A program made the position numbers and the translations under genes. From assembly GCA_016868375.1 (NCBI GenBank), contig VGHA01000018.1:1-44620 (forward strand): 44,620 bases of DNA, read 5' to 3'. Positions within the stretch are counted from its first letter, which is position 1. Every line of letters starts with the position of its first letter. Under the pieces are notes generated by a model, which had not been told where the DNA came from, made no database searches, and saw only the letters and a list, made by a program, of their open reading frames with translations. Below, one piece after another: positions 24,201 through 33,672 of this stretch. Source of the DNA: Betaproteobacteria bacterium (lineage in GTDB: Bacteria > Pseudomonadota > Gammaproteobacteria > Burkholderiales > Burkholderiaceae_E).

Positions 24201-24959
24201 TCAGTCGACAAATAACCCGAGACGCGCAAGCTGCTGGTCGACGGCGGGCTCCCAGCCGCGGTTGGCGGCAGGGCTTGCCGGGCTGGGGTGCAGGATCTGA
24301 TCCACGCGGGGGCGGGTTTCAGGGGGCAGCGATGCGAGCGCCGCCTCAATCCGCGCCCGGGCATAGCCCCCCACACCAATGACCCAGGCTGGCTCGAGCG
24401 CGGCCACCGCCGCGCGCAGATGCGCATCGCACGCGGCCTGCAACGGCGCGAGTTCAGCGCGTGGCAGGCGGTCGGGCGTGAAGTTGCGGCCAGAGGCCTC
24501 CAGGAACACCAGCGGACAGTAGTTGAGTACAAAGCACTTTGAGAAGAAAGCCTGCGGCGAACCGAAGCGACGCGCCGCCCAACCCCACAGCCGGCGACCG
24601 CTCACCTCGGAGCGCCGACAGGCAAAGCCTTCGATCGGCCGGCGCGGATGCGAATCGCTCACCGCCTCAACGGGCTCGACAAGCCCCATCCAGTCTCGCA
24701 CTGCCGCCACTTCGCCAAAGGGCACACCGGTCTGCATCATTCCGAACGGCCCTGGATTCATGCCCACAAACACCGCCTGGAGCCGGTTGGTCGCAAAGCG
24801 TTCGATGTAGGCACGGTGCGGCGCCCACGCGTAGTGCAGCGGGTTGTAAACATGGGTGACCGGTGCAGAAAAGCGCAGCGCCGACACCTCACGAGACAGC
24901 GCTCGCGCGGCAGCAATCAGGGCTTGGCCCGCAACAGTGGAGTGGTCAGACGGTTTCAC
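24201..24959 (-). CDS. SMUG1-family uracil-DNA glycosylase
   Basis: A single-strand-selective monofunctional uracil-DNA glycosylase homolog, which removes uracil and oxidised pyrimidines from DNA. The first active-site motif GMNPGPFGMMQTGVPFGEV (residues 66-84) and the second motif HPSPASPAANRGW (from His224) are the two signatures that set SMUG1 apart from UNG and MUG enzymes. The start is a GTG at 24959 (VKPSDHST), giving 252 residues; a longer opening to 25091 is unlikely because it carries atypical, Arg-rich sequence and overlaps the divergent cupin gene. No clear ribosome-binding site is seen, so the start stays open. It precedes liuR by 43 bases on the same strand, but its function is unrelated. 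Confidence 0.88.
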   Translation of the reverse strand: MKPSDHSTVAGQALIAAARALSREVSALRFSAPVTHVYNPLHYAWAPHRAYIERFATNRLQAVFVGMNPGPFGMMQTGVPFGEVAAVRDWMGLVEPVEAVSDSHPRRPIEGFACRRSEVSGRRLWGWAARRFGSPQAFFSKCFVLNYCPLVFLEASGRNFTPDRLPRAELAPLQAACDAHLRAAVAALEPAWVIGVGGYARARIEAALASLPPETRPRVDQILHPSPASPAANRGWEPAVDQQLARLGLFVD

Positions 24960-25059
24960 CGGCGGCAGTGTAGTGCGGCGCGCGCGGGCATGCACGCAAG
25001 CCCGCTCTCGGCTAGCATCCCCCCTGTACGCAACTGAACGCGGTATGGAGATACGCACA

Positions 25060-25599
25060 ATGGATATGCCAGTACGCAAGCGGCCGACCAACCCGGCTGG
25101 ACTCGAGCCCTATGCCCGCCCTCAACCCTGGGGCATGGTCGGCGATATGGTCATCGCGGACGCACTGGACGGCGACGAGCAACTGTGGGCGCCGGTGGCA
25201 CCCGGCATCTGGTCGCGGCCGCTGCATCTGAACGTCAGCGCCGGCTATTACGTCCATCTGCTCAGGGTCAAGCGCTCCGGCATTCTGCAGCGACACCGGC
25301 ACTCGGGCTCGGTGCACGCCTGGGTGATCCGCGGCAGCTGGTACTACCTGGAACACGACTGGATTGCCAACGAAGGCAGCTACGTGTTCGAGCCGCCGGG
25401 CGAAACCCACACGCTGGTGGTGCCCGATGACTGCCAGGACATGATCACGCTCTTTACCGTGCACGGCTCGCTGATGTACGTGGACCCGCAAGGCGCCTCA
25501 ACGGGCTACGACGACGTATTCAGCCGGATCGAGCGCTATCGCGCGCACTTTGAGGCAGTGGGGCTGGGTGCCGATTACGTGAAGCGATTCATGCGCTGA
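25060..25599 (+). CDS. Cupin dioxygenase-like protein (2,4'-dihydroxyacetophenone dioxygenase family)
   Basis: A 179-residue single-domain cupin. The start at 25060 has GGAG nine bases upstream; an ATG at 25045 in the same frame is an alternative. Cupin motif 1 is the HRHSG region (His79, His81, with His86 after it) plus GSWYYLEHDW. Motif 2 is YVFEPPGETHTLVVP with His117. Three such His ligands hold Fe(II) in acetylacetone dioxygenase and in 2,4'-dihydroxyacetophenone dioxygenase, enzymes that cut a carbon-carbon bond next to a carbonyl. The HAWVIRGSWYYLEHDWIANEGSYVFEPPGETHTL run recalls the latter. Its actual substrate is unknown and no other acetophenone genes are visible. Its end overlaps the convergent rodA gene by 25 bases. 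Confidence 0.75.
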   Translation: MDMPVRKRPTNPAGLEPYARPQPWGMVGDMVIADALDGDEQLWAPVAPGIWSRPLHLNVSAGYYVHLLRVKRSGILQRHRHSGSVHAWVIRGSWYYLEHDWIANEGSYVFEPPGETHTLVVPDDCQDMITLFTVHGSLMYVDPQGASTGYDDVFSRIERYRAHFEAVGLGADYVKRFMR

Positions 25600-26711
25600 G
25601 CGGCGGTTTCGGGACGGGTACGGGCGCGCGCGACCCCCATCACCAGACCCAGACCGAGGCCAAGGGTTACCATCGCCGTGCCGCCATACGACATGAACGG
25701 CAGGGGTACGCCCACCACGGGCAGCACCCCTGACACCATGCCGATATTGACGAACGCGTACACGAAGAACGCGAGCGCCAGCGCACCGGCAAGCAGCCGG
25801 TCAAACAAGGTGAGCCCGCTTGCCGCGATCGAAAGCGCCCGCAGCACCACGGCCAGGTAGAGCGCGATCAGCACGCCATTTCCGATCAGTCCAAACTCTT
25901 CAGAAAACACCGCAAGAATGAAATCGGTCGTGCGCTCGGGCACGAACTCGAGGCGCGTCTGCGTGCCCTCCATCCAACCCTTGCCCCAGAGGCCGCCCGA
26001 CCCAATCGCAATCGTTGACTGGATGATGTGGAATCCGCGGCCCAGCGGATCGGAGGCAGGATCGAGCAGCGTGAGCACGCGCTGCCGCTGATAGTCATGC
26101 ATCGAGGCCCACAGCAGCGGCGCACTGGAGGCAAGGCCCACGGCGAGCGAGGCGATCAGCTTCCAGCTGAGCCCCGCCAGGAAGATGACGAACCCGCCGC
26201 TCGCCAGCACCAGAAGCGCAGTGCCGAGATCGGGCTGGCGCGCGATCAGCCAGACCGGCAGCATCAGAAGCGTTGAGGTCAGTGCGAAGTCGAACCAGCG
26301 CAAGCTCCCTTCGCGTTGCTGGAAATACCACGCCAGCATCAACGGTGCAGCGATCTTCAAAATCTCTGAGGGCTGAATTCGGATAAAGCCGAGGTTCAGC
26401 CAGCGCCGGGCGCCCTTTGCGACATCGCCAAACAGCGCCACCGCAATCAACAGCACCACGCCGCCCACGAACAGCGGCACCGCGAGCCGGATCAGCCAGG
26501 CCCTGGGCGTCAGTGCAGCCACCCAGAGCGCGGCACCCGCAATCAGCAGATTGCGCAGATGCGCCTGAAAGCGTCCCGGAAAATCATGTGCGGCCGAATA
26601 CATGGTGACCAGGCTCAACACCACGATCAGCCCGATCGCGATTGCGAGCGGCCAGTCCAATACCGCGACCCACGGACGCACCCGTTCAACCACCGACCGC
26701 AGCCGGCTCAT
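25575..26711 (-). CDS. rodA: RodA, peptidoglycan glycosyltransferase of the elongasome (SEDS family)
   Basis: A 378-residue SEDS-family protein that polymerises lipid II into glycan strands in the lateral wall together with PBP2. It is highly hydrophobic with about ten membrane segments. Family landmarks are the QPSEILKIAAPLMLAWYF loop, the RQPDLGTALLVLASGGFVIFLAGLSW segment with the catalytic Asp in PDLGT, the periplasmic stretch DPLGRGFHIIQSTIAIGSGGLWGKGW, and VGVPLPFMSYGGTAMV near the C-terminus. It is the last gene of mreB-mreC-mreD-mrdA-rodA, and its ATG overlaps the mrdA stop. Its stop lies inside the convergent cupin gene. Confidence 0.96.
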   Translation of the reverse strand: MSRLRSVVERVRPWVAVLDWPLAIAIGLIVVLSLVTMYSAAHDFPGRFQAHLRNLLIAGAALWVAALTPRAWLIRLAVPLFVGGVVLLIAVALFGDVAKGARRWLNLGFIRIQPSEILKIAAPLMLAWYFQQREGSLRWFDFALTSTLLMLPVWLIARQPDLGTALLVLASGGFVIFLAGLSWKLIASLAVGLASSAPLLWASMHDYQRQRVLTLLDPASDPLGRGFHIIQSTIAIGSGGLWGKGWMEGTQTRLEFVPERTTDFILAVFSEEFGLIGNGVLIALYLAVVLRALSIAASGLTLFDRLLAGALALAFFVYAFVNIGMVSGVLPVVGVPLPFMSYGGTAMVTLGLGLGLVMGVARARTRPETAAQRMNRFT

Positions 26712-28675
26712 CGCGCGCCCCCGGTGGCGGCTGTGCCCGAGGCGGGGCTAACCCGCTCAGGCTCCAGGTCTTCGGGCACATCACGCAGCTCGGACTCATC
26801 GATCGGCGGCAGCCGAATGCCAGCGCGATCGGGCGGCAGTCGCCCGAGCAGATGAAAATCGAACACCGCGCGGGCGATCGGCGCGGCCGCCTGCGCGCCA
26901 AAACCACCGTTTTCGACAATCACCGCGAGCGCGATCTTTGGCGACACAGCGGGTGCAAAAGCGATGAACAGCGAATGGTCACGATGCCGCTCAGCGACTT
27001 TGCGGACATCGTATTTTTCGTTCTGACGGATGCCAATCACCTGCGCGGTGCCGGTCTTACCCGCCGCCTGATAGCCTGCCTCGTTGAACACGACGCGGCT
27101 GGTGCCGAAGCGGTTGACGTCGATCATCGCTCGTGTCACCAGGCGCAGATGCTCGGGCTTGACGGCAATCGGCTCGCCGGGTTCAGCAGGCACGAACTCG
27201 GGTGCTGAACCGGACACCTGCGAGGCACGCATCAGCCGCGGCCGCATCGGCTGACCACGATTGGCAAGCGTTGCCGTGGCGTGGGCAAGCTGCAGCATCG
27301 TAAATGCGTTGTATCCCTGCCCGATCCCAATGGAGGGCGATTCGCCCGGCAGCCACTTCTGGCGAAAACGCCGCTGCTTCCATTCTGACGATGGCAGCAC
27401 GCCGGTGGCCTCATGCTCGAGGTCAATCCCGGTCTTCTGGCCGAAGCCCCAGGCCTTCATGAAGCCATGGATCCGGTCCACGCCCATCTCATAGGCCAGC
27501 TTGTAGTAGTAGGTGTCGCTTGAAACCACGATCGACTTGTGCAGATCAACCGAGCCGTGGCCATCGGGTCGTGAGTCGCGAAACCGGTGCTCGCCCAGCT
27601 GGAAGTAGCCGGGGTCGGACGTGATGTCGCCGGGCCTGCGCATACCGGTCTCGAGCGCGGCAAGCGCCATGAAGGGCTTGTAGGTGGAGCCGGGCGGATA
27701 GGTGCCGCGCAACGCGCGGTTGAGTAGTGGCTTGTCGGGATCGTCGTTGAGCGCCTGCCAGCTTGTCGGGTCGATCCCGTCCACGAACAGATTCGGGTCA
27801 AATCCCGGCTGCGATACAAACGCGAGCACCTCGCCGCTTGACGGTTCAATGGCCACCAGCGCGCCACGCCGACCGTTAAACAGCTGCTCGGTGAGCGCCT
27901 GCAGCCGGAGATCGATGGTGAGCGTCAGATCGGCGCCATTGACGGGTGGCCGCCGCGACAGGGTACGCATGACCCGACCCGCTGCCGACACCTCGACCTC
28001 GTCATACCCCGGTCGGCCATGCAGCAGCCGTTCATACGCGTGCTCGATGCCCGCCTTCCCGATATGGGTGGCGCCGAGATAGCGCGACAGTTCCCCCGCA
28101 TCGTCGAGACGCTTGCGGTCGGCCTGAGAGATGCGCCCGATGTGGCCGATCAGATGGCCCGCCAGCTCGCCATGCGGATAGCTTCGAAACAGCCGGGCGC
28201 GAATCTCGACACCAGGAAGGCGATAGCGATTGGCGGCAATCTTTGCCACTTCTTCATCGGTCAGCCGGGACTTGATCGGTAGCGGCTCGAGCCGCCGCGA
28301 ATCTTCAAGCAGCCGGCGGAATCGCCGGACATCGCGGGAGGTGATCTCGACCAGACCCGCCAGATCGGCCACCGTCTGCTCAATTCGCGAAAAACGCGAC
28401 GGGGCAAGCTCAAGCGTGTAGTAGGCGACGTTCTCGGCCATCAACAGGCCGTTGCGGTCAAGGATCAGCCCGCGGGTGGGCGGCACCGGCACCAGGGCGA
28501 TCCGGTTGTCCTCGGCCTGCGCCTGAAAGTCTGCGTGGCGGACTACCTGCAGGTAGGCCAGTCGCGCGATGAGCAAACCGCCGCCCACCAGCGCCAACAT
28601 TGCGCAGAGCAGCAGCCGCCTGCGCATCTTTCGCAGACTGGCGAGTGCCTGATTGACATCGTCGGCGACCCGCAT
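26708..28675 (-). CDS. mrdA: Penicillin-binding protein 2 (elongasome transpeptidase)
   Basis: The class B penicillin-binding protein of 655 residues, which crosslinks new glycan strands made by RodA. A short basic cytoplasmic part precedes one membrane anchor at about residues 20-43. The PBP dimerisation region follows (PPTRGLILDRNGLLMAEN). The transpeptidase domain has the SxxK motif with Ser330 and Lys333 (PPGSTYKPF), the SSD variant of the SxN motif around 385-387 (SSDTYYYKLAYEMG, as in E. coli PBP2), and AGKTGTAQV as the KTG motif. It is somewhat longer than E. coli PBP2 (633) because of a Pro/Glu-rich C-terminal tail. It couples to rodA by a four-base overlap, and 46 bases separate it from mreD. 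Confidence 0.96.
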   Translation of the reverse strand: MRVADDVNQALASLRKMRRRLLLCAMLALVGGGLLIARLAYLQVVRHADFQAQAEDNRIALVPVPPTRGLILDRNGLLMAENVAYYTLELAPSRFSRIEQTVADLAGLVEITSRDVRRFRRLLEDSRRLEPLPIKSRLTDEEVAKIAANRYRLPGVEIRARLFRSYPHGELAGHLIGHIGRISQADRKRLDDAGELSRYLGATHIGKAGIEHAYERLLHGRPGYDEVEVSAAGRVMRTLSRRPPVNGADLTLTIDLRLQALTEQLFNGRRGALVAIEPSSGEVLAFVSQPGFDPNLFVDGIDPTSWQALNDDPDKPLLNRALRGTYPPGSTYKPFMALAALETGMRRPGDITSDPGYFQLGEHRFRDSRPDGHGSVDLHKSIVVSSDTYYYKLAYEMGVDRIHGFMKAWGFGQKTGIDLEHEATGVLPSSEWKQRRFRQKWLPGESPSIGIGQGYNAFTMLQLAHATATLANRGQPMRPRLMRASQVSGSAPEFVPAEPGEPIAVKPEHLRLVTRAMIDVNRFGTSRVVFNEAGYQAAGKTGTAQVIGIRQNEKYDVRKVAERHRDHSLFIAFAPAVSPKIALAVIVENGGFGAQAAAPIARAVFDFHLLGRLPPDRAGIRLPPIDESELRDVPEDLEPERVSPASGTAATGGAR

Positions 28676-28721
28676 CAGCCAGTCCTGCCCGGATAGCGCC
28701 CGCGTGGGCCGCGCCGCGCGC

Positions 28722-29237
28722 TCATAGCGGTCGCGTTTCGTCGCGCTCGACCGGCTGGCGCTGCGGTGCGAGCAACAGCCACTCGGTGGGCGGCCACAGA
28801 AGGGTGGCGGCGAGGCTTGGCACGAAATAGAGCCAGCCGGGAAATTCGGCGCCCAGCACCAGCCGAATCAGTAGCGTGGTGATCTGCGCAAGCACAAACA
28901 GGGGCAGCAGATGCAGCATTCGGCCGACCACGCCGAACCAGGCCAGCCGCCGGTGCAGGCTGATCGCGCCATAAGAAAGCAGGGTGTAGGCCAGCGCACG
29001 CTCGCCCAACAGTGCGGCCGAGTGGATATCCATCAGGAGACCCAGCGAGAACGCCACGCCAATGCCGATCATCCGTGGCTCGCGAAGACTCCAGAACACC
29101 AGCACCAGCGCGACGAAATCCGGCGCGAGTGGCAGCGGCCCCCAGGGAAACAGGTTGAGCAGGAACGCGCAGGAGAGGCTGAACGCTGCAAAAGCACGAT
29201 TGGCAGGCGCCAAGACGGTTTCGCGTCGAGAGTTCAT
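28722..29237 (-). CDS. mreD: Rod shape-determining protein MreD
   Basis: A 171-residue inner-membrane protein with about five hydrophobic segments (AFAAFSLSCAFLLNLFPWG, FVALVLVFWSL, IGVAFSLGLLMDIHSAALLGERALAYTLLSY and others), and a C-terminus ending in short charged sequence. The FSLGLLMDIHSAALLGERAL run is the most conserved MreD feature. MreD links the MreB filaments and MreC to the wall-synthesis enzymes. Sequence alone would be weaker evidence, but its place between mreC (ATGA overlap at the start) and mrdA makes the call firm. Confidence 0.94.
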   Translation of the reverse strand: MNSRRETVLAPANRAFAAFSLSCAFLLNLFPWGPLPLAPDFVALVLVFWSLREPRMIGIGVAFSLGLLMDIHSAALLGERALAYTLLSYGAISLHRRLAWFGVVGRMLHLLPLFVLAQITTLLIRLVLGAEFPGWLYFVPSLAATLLWPPTEWLLLAPQRQPVERDETRPL

Positions 29238-30169
29238 CCACCGGCCCCCTTGGCACGCGAGCCCGCAGCGCCGGATGATCCTGACGAGCGCGGCGGCGGC
29301 TCAGCGGCCGGACGCGGCGGCTCGAAGGTGGGCCGGCCCCCTGCAGTCTCGAGCAGCACCAGCAGCATCCGGGAGCGTTCGACCGCGGCACTGGGTTCGA
29401 TGCGGGCCACCGTAAACGACGACCCGCCGCGACGCACTTCCACCACCCGCCCCACCGGCAGTCCCGCAGGAAAAACGCCATCCAGTCCGGAGGTGAAGAG
29501 CTCATCGCCCACCCGGAGGTCCACCGCTGCGGGCAGATAGCGCAGTTCCACCAGACCCGAACGTCCGGCACCGAACGCCACCGCGCGCACGCCATTACGC
29601 CGCACCTCAACCGGAAGCGTGGAGGCACGGTCGGTCAGCAGCGTGACCTCGGCCGACAGCGGCAGCACCCGTGATACCTGGCCGATCACGCCCTGCGCAT
29701 CGAGCACGGGCTGGCCTGCGATCAGGCCATGCTGCTGACCGCGATCGACCACCACGCGCCGGGTGAACGGATCACTGGTTTCATAGAGCACTTCGGCCAC
29801 CGTGGAGCGAAACGAGTTGCGCTCGCGCATGCCCAGCAGTTTTCGAAGTTGCGCATTTTCGGCGGCCAGATGCTCGCCCTGTTGCAGCGAGCGCGCGTTG
29901 GCGGCCTCAAGCCGGATCAGTCTGTCGTTGTCGCCGCGTAACCGGCTGACGCCGTGGGTGTAATCGGTGATCGCCGTGACCGCATCGCGCGGTGCGAGCA
30001 ACGCCCGCTGAACCGGGTAGAGCACCGTGCCCACGGTTGAGCGAATCACCTCGAGCGCACGGTAGCGTGCATCAACCACCAGCAGCGCGATTGCGATCAG
30101 CGAAAACAGGAACAGCCTGACGTCGGCCGACAGGCCCTGCCGGAAGAATGGCGGCGGTGCTCGGTCCAT
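29234..30169 (-). CDS. mreC: Rod shape-determining protein MreC
   Basis: A 311-residue bitopic protein of the elongasome. An N-terminal membrane segment (VRLFLFSLIAIALLVVDARY, residues 15-34) is followed by a coiled coil around residues 75-115 (RLEAANARSLQQGEHLAAENAQLRKLLG), then the double beta-barrel domain with DRGQQHGLIAGQPVLDAQGVIGQV and DELFTSGLDGVFPAGLPVGRV. The last 40 residues are Pro/Ser/Gly-rich and disordered (after about residue 272), a common variable tail. MreC bridges MreB, MreD and PBP2 in the periplasm. It overlaps mreD by four bases and follows mreB by 49 bases. Confidence 0.95.
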   Translation of the reverse strand: MDRAPPPFFRQGLSADVRLFLFSLIAIALLVVDARYRALEVIRSTVGTVLYPVQRALLAPRDAVTAITDYTHGVSRLRGDNDRLIRLEAANARSLQQGEHLAAENAQLRKLLGMRERNSFRSTVAEVLYETSDPFTRRVVVDRGQQHGLIAGQPVLDAQGVIGQVSRVLPLSAEVTLLTDRASTLPVEVRRNGVRAVAFGAGRSGLVELRYLPAAVDLRVGDELFTSGLDGVFPAGLPVGRVVEVRRGGSSFTVARIEPSAAVERSRMLLVLLETAGGRPTFEPPRPAAEPPPRSSGSSGAAGSRAKGAGG

Positions 30170-30218
30170 CGGCTCTGCAATAAAGGGCAGCGGTCGCGGC
30201 GGGCGGCCGCCACACGCG

Positions 30219-31277
<1,059 letters not shown>

Positions 31278-31291
31278 TCAAAGGGTAAAAA

Positions 31292-31305
31292 TGGCCAGCT
31301 GGCCA
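31292..31305 (-). promoter_or_regulatory. Palindrome in the mreB leader
   Basis: TGGCCAGCTGGCCA is a perfect 14-bp palindrome 29 bases upstream of the mreB ATG. Further upstream a possible leader stem is formed by GGCAGCC (near 31330) and GGCTGCC (near 31364), with CCGGC/GCCGG inside. These could fold in the leader RNA or bind protein; no known element is recognised. Confidence 0.3.
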
Positions 31306-31404
31306 GGGGCACCGAGGCGACCGACCCGGGCAGCCTGCACGGGTCCGGCAACCGCCGGGTCGGGCTGCCTGATGGAGGAACACCCCGGTTCAGGCAGGGC
31401 CAAG

Positions 31405-31419
31405 ATCATACCGTATTAT
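31405..31419. promoter_or_regulatory. Back-to-back -10-like elements between mreB and gatC
   Basis: TATGAT on the minus strand (31405-31410) and TATTAT on the plus strand (31414-31419) lie three bases apart in an A/T-rich patch of an otherwise GC-rich region. The plus element would start gatC mRNA about 4 bases before its ATG; the minus one would give mreB a leader of about 135 bases. No convincing -35 box is seen on either strand, so this is tentative. Confidence 0.38.
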
Positions 31420-31429
31420 CATTCGTCGA

Positions 31430-31717
31430 ATGTCTCTCCATGCTGAAGAAGTGCAGCGGCTGGCCACCCTCGCACGTCTGGACCTCAATCCGGCCGAACA
31501 GGCCGCGTTGCTGGCCGACCTCAATGCGGTGCTCGAGCTTATCGACCGGCTTCAGTCGGTCGACACCCAGGGGGTCGAGCCACTCACGCATCCGCAGGCG
31601 CTTGCCTTGCGGCTGCGCGACGATGCGGTGACCGAATCCAATGCCCGCGAGGCCCTGCAGGCCGGTGCGCCGCGGGTCGAGGCGGGTCTTTACCTGGTGC
31701 CGAAGGTGATCGAGTGA
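31430..31717 (+). CDS. gatC: Asp-tRNA(Asn)/Glu-tRNA(Gln) amidotransferase subunit C
   Basis: The 95-residue GatC subunit stabilises the GatA-GatB complex that converts Asp-tRNA(Asn) and/or Glu-tRNA(Gln) to the amide forms. The family pattern [36 protein letters not shown] covers the helical N-terminal half, and GVEPLTHP starts the extended tail that ends with LYLVPKVIE. No ribosome-binding site precedes the ATG, and a possible -10 element lies only 10 bases upstream, so the message may be leaderless or nearly so. The stop overlaps the gatA start (GTGA). Confidence 0.93.
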   Translation: MSLHAEEVQRLATLARLDLNPAEQAALLADLNAVLELIDRLQSVDTQGVEPLTHPQALALRLRDDAVTESNAREALQAGAPRVEAGLYLVPKVIE

Positions 31718-33183
31718 GCGGGCCATCCGATCTGGGTGCGGCCTCGGTCGCCGATCTGTCGGCGGCGCTTGCCCAGGGCAAAACAAGCGCGCTTGAACTC
31801 GCCCAGCATTTTCTTGACCGGATCGCGGCAAGCGGGCTGAACGCATTCATCGACGTGCAGCCCGAACTTACGCTCGCCCAGGCCCGGGCCGCCGACCAGC
31901 GGCTTGCACGTGGCGAGCGCGGCCCGCTGCTGGGTGTTCCGGTGGCGCACAAAGACATTTTCGTCACCCGCGGCTGGCGCTCGACCGCAGGGTCCAACAT
32001 GCTCGCCGACTACGTCAGCCCGTTCGATGCCACGGTGGTCGAACGACTCGCGCGCGCCGGCGCGGTCTGCCTGGGAAAAACCAACTGCGATGAATTCGCC
32101 ATGGGCGGCGCCAACGAAAATTCGTATTTCGGCGCGACCCGCAACCCCTGGGATCCCGCAGCAATTCCCGGCGGCTCGTCGGGCGGCTCAGCCGCCGCGG
32201 TCGCAGCCGGGCTCGCGCCGCTTGCCACCGGCACCGACACCGGTGGCTCAGTGCGGCAGCCCGCTGCGATGTGCGGCATCACCGGCATCAAACCCACCTA
32301 TGGGCGGGTGTCGCGCTGGGGCATGATCGCCTACGCTTCCAGCCTTGATCAGGGCGGCGCCATGGCAAGAAGCGCCAGTGATTGCGCAACGCTCCTTACC
32401 GCGATGGCGGGGTTCGATTCCCGTGACGCCACCAGTGCCAATCAGCCCGATGAAGACTTTTCGCGCTCGCTTGGCGCCTCGCTTCAGGGACTGCGGATCG
32501 GGCTGCCCAAAGAATTCTTCGGTGCCGGGCTTCATGCCGATGTGCGCGCGGCAATCGATGCGGCACTTGAGGTGCTGCGTGCCCTGGGCGCGACACTGGT
32601 GGAGGTGTCGCTGCCGCAGACCGAGCTCGCGATTCCGGCTTATTACGTGATCGCGCCGGCCGAAGCCTCCAGCAATCTCAGTCGCTTTGATGGGGTGCGC
32701 TACGGACACCGGGCCGACAACCCTGCCGACCTGGCCGATCTCTATCGGCGCAGCCGCGCCGAGGGCTTTGGTGCCGAGGTCAAACGCCGGATTCTGATCG
32801 GCACCTACGTGCTCTCGCGCGGCTATTACGACGCCTACTACGTTCAGGCGCAGCGGCTGCGCCGGCTGATTGCTGACGACTTCCGAGCGGCGTTCTCACA
32901 GGTTGATCTGATCGCCGGGCCGGTCGCCCCCACGGTGGCCTGGGACATCGGCGCGCAGACGCATGATCCGGTGGCCAATTATCTCGCCGACATCTACACG
33001 CTGCCTGCCTCGCTCGCAGGCCTGCCCGGCATGTCGGTGCCTGTGGGCTTGGGCGCACGCGGTCGCCCGGTGGGTCTGCAGTTGATCGGGCAGGCTTTCG
33101 ATGAAGCGCGGCTGCTCAACGTTGGACACCAGTTCCAGCAAGCCACCGATTGGCATCTGCGCCGGCCCGGGCTGTCGCAATGA
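31714..33183 (+). CDS. gatA: Asp-tRNA(Asn)/Glu-tRNA(Gln) amidotransferase subunit A
   Basis: The 489-residue amidase subunit, which releases ammonia from glutamine. The Ser-cisSer-Lys triad is visible: Lys80 (VAHKDIF), Ser155 (GGSSGGS) and Ser179 ([12 protein letters not shown]). The full amidase signature runs from about residue 151 to 187. It starts with GTG in a four-base overlap with gatC, and its own stop overlaps a small lipoprotein gene in an ATGA. The ammonia passes through a tunnel to GatB. Confidence 0.97.
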   Translation: MSGPSDLGAASVADLSAALAQGKTSALELAQHFLDRIAASGLNAFIDVQPELTLAQARAADQRLARGERGPLLGVPVAHKDIFVTRGWRSTAGSNMLADYVSPFDATVVERLARAGAVCLGKTNCDEFAMGGANENSYFGATRNPWDPAAIPGGSSGGSAAAVAAGLAPLATGTDTGGSVRQPAAMCGITGIKPTYGRVSRWGMIAYASSLDQGGAMARSASDCATLLTAMAGFDSRDATSANQPDEDFSRSLGASLQGLRIGLPKEFFGAGLHADVRAAIDAALEVLRALGATLVEVSLPQTELAIPAYYVIAPAEASSNLSRFDGVRYGHRADNPADLADLYRRSRAEGFGAEVKRRILIGTYVLSRGYYDAYYVQAQRLRRLIADDFRAAFSQVDLIAGPVAPTVAWDIGAQTHDPVANYLADIYTLPASLAGLPGMSVPVGLGARGRPVGLQLIGQAFDEARLLNVGHQFQQATDWHLRRPGLSQ

Positions 33184-33659
33184 GTGTGGCGGCAAGGTCT
33201 GCGTCAGCGTGGGGTCCGCGCGCGCCGCTTGCGCTTGCCGCGCTCATGGCGCTCACCGGCTGCGCGGGCATCAGGCCTGCCGCCGCGCCCGCACCGATCG
33301 CTGACCGGCCCATTCATCTTGATGCGCGCTGCGAGCAGCGCGACGTGAACGATTTTCGCGAACAGGCTCGGCTGTCGGTCGCCGACGGCACGGTTCGTGA
33401 GTTGTCGTGGCAGCTGTGGGTGGGCAATCGCGGCGCCTGCCGTTTCGAGCTCGCCGACTTTCGGCAGGTGCAGTCACGTCCGCATGTCGAGCTTCTGGCG
33501 CGCGATGGCAGCGCGTGCAAGCTGATGATCTGGCAGGACGCGCGCCGCGTCACGATGGGTCACGCCGGCTGCGAACGCCGCTGTTCGCCGGGCATTGCCG
33601 ACGATGCCTGGCCCGTGATGTTCGATCCGCGCACCGGTTCGTGCGCACAGGTTCAATAA
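33180..33659 (+). CDS. Putative cysteine-rich lipoprotein between gatA and gatB
   Basis: A 159-residue protein that I do not recognise. The start at 33180 overlaps the gatA stop (ATGA). The N-terminus has a hydrophobic stretch [12 protein letters not shown], and Leu-Thr-Gly-Cys with Cys28 is a good lipobox, so it is probably a lipoprotein anchored in the cell envelope; an Ala/Pro linker follows. The mature part has six further cysteines (51, 87, 113, 131, 135, 155), enough for three disulfides, and tryptophans in [12 protein letters not shown] and MIWQD. It is coupled to gatA and 13 bases from gatB, yet an envelope protein has no evident role with a tRNA amidotransferase. The codon bias matches its neighbours. 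Confidence 0.75.
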   Translation: MSVAARSASAWGPRAPLALAALMALTGCAGIRPAAAPAPIADRPIHLDARCEQRDVNDFREQARLSVADGTVRELSWQLWVGNRGACRFELADFRQVQSRPHVELLARDGSACKLMIWQDARRVTMGHAGCERRCSPGIADDAWPVMFDPRTGSCAQVQ

Positions 33660-33672
33660 GGCATCCCTTCGA

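Noticed and set aside
27100-27130. TTGACGTC-like half-site in mrdA (and another near 36675 in xthA)
   Set aside because: Only single arms within coding sequence, not full dyads; not counted as LiuR sites.
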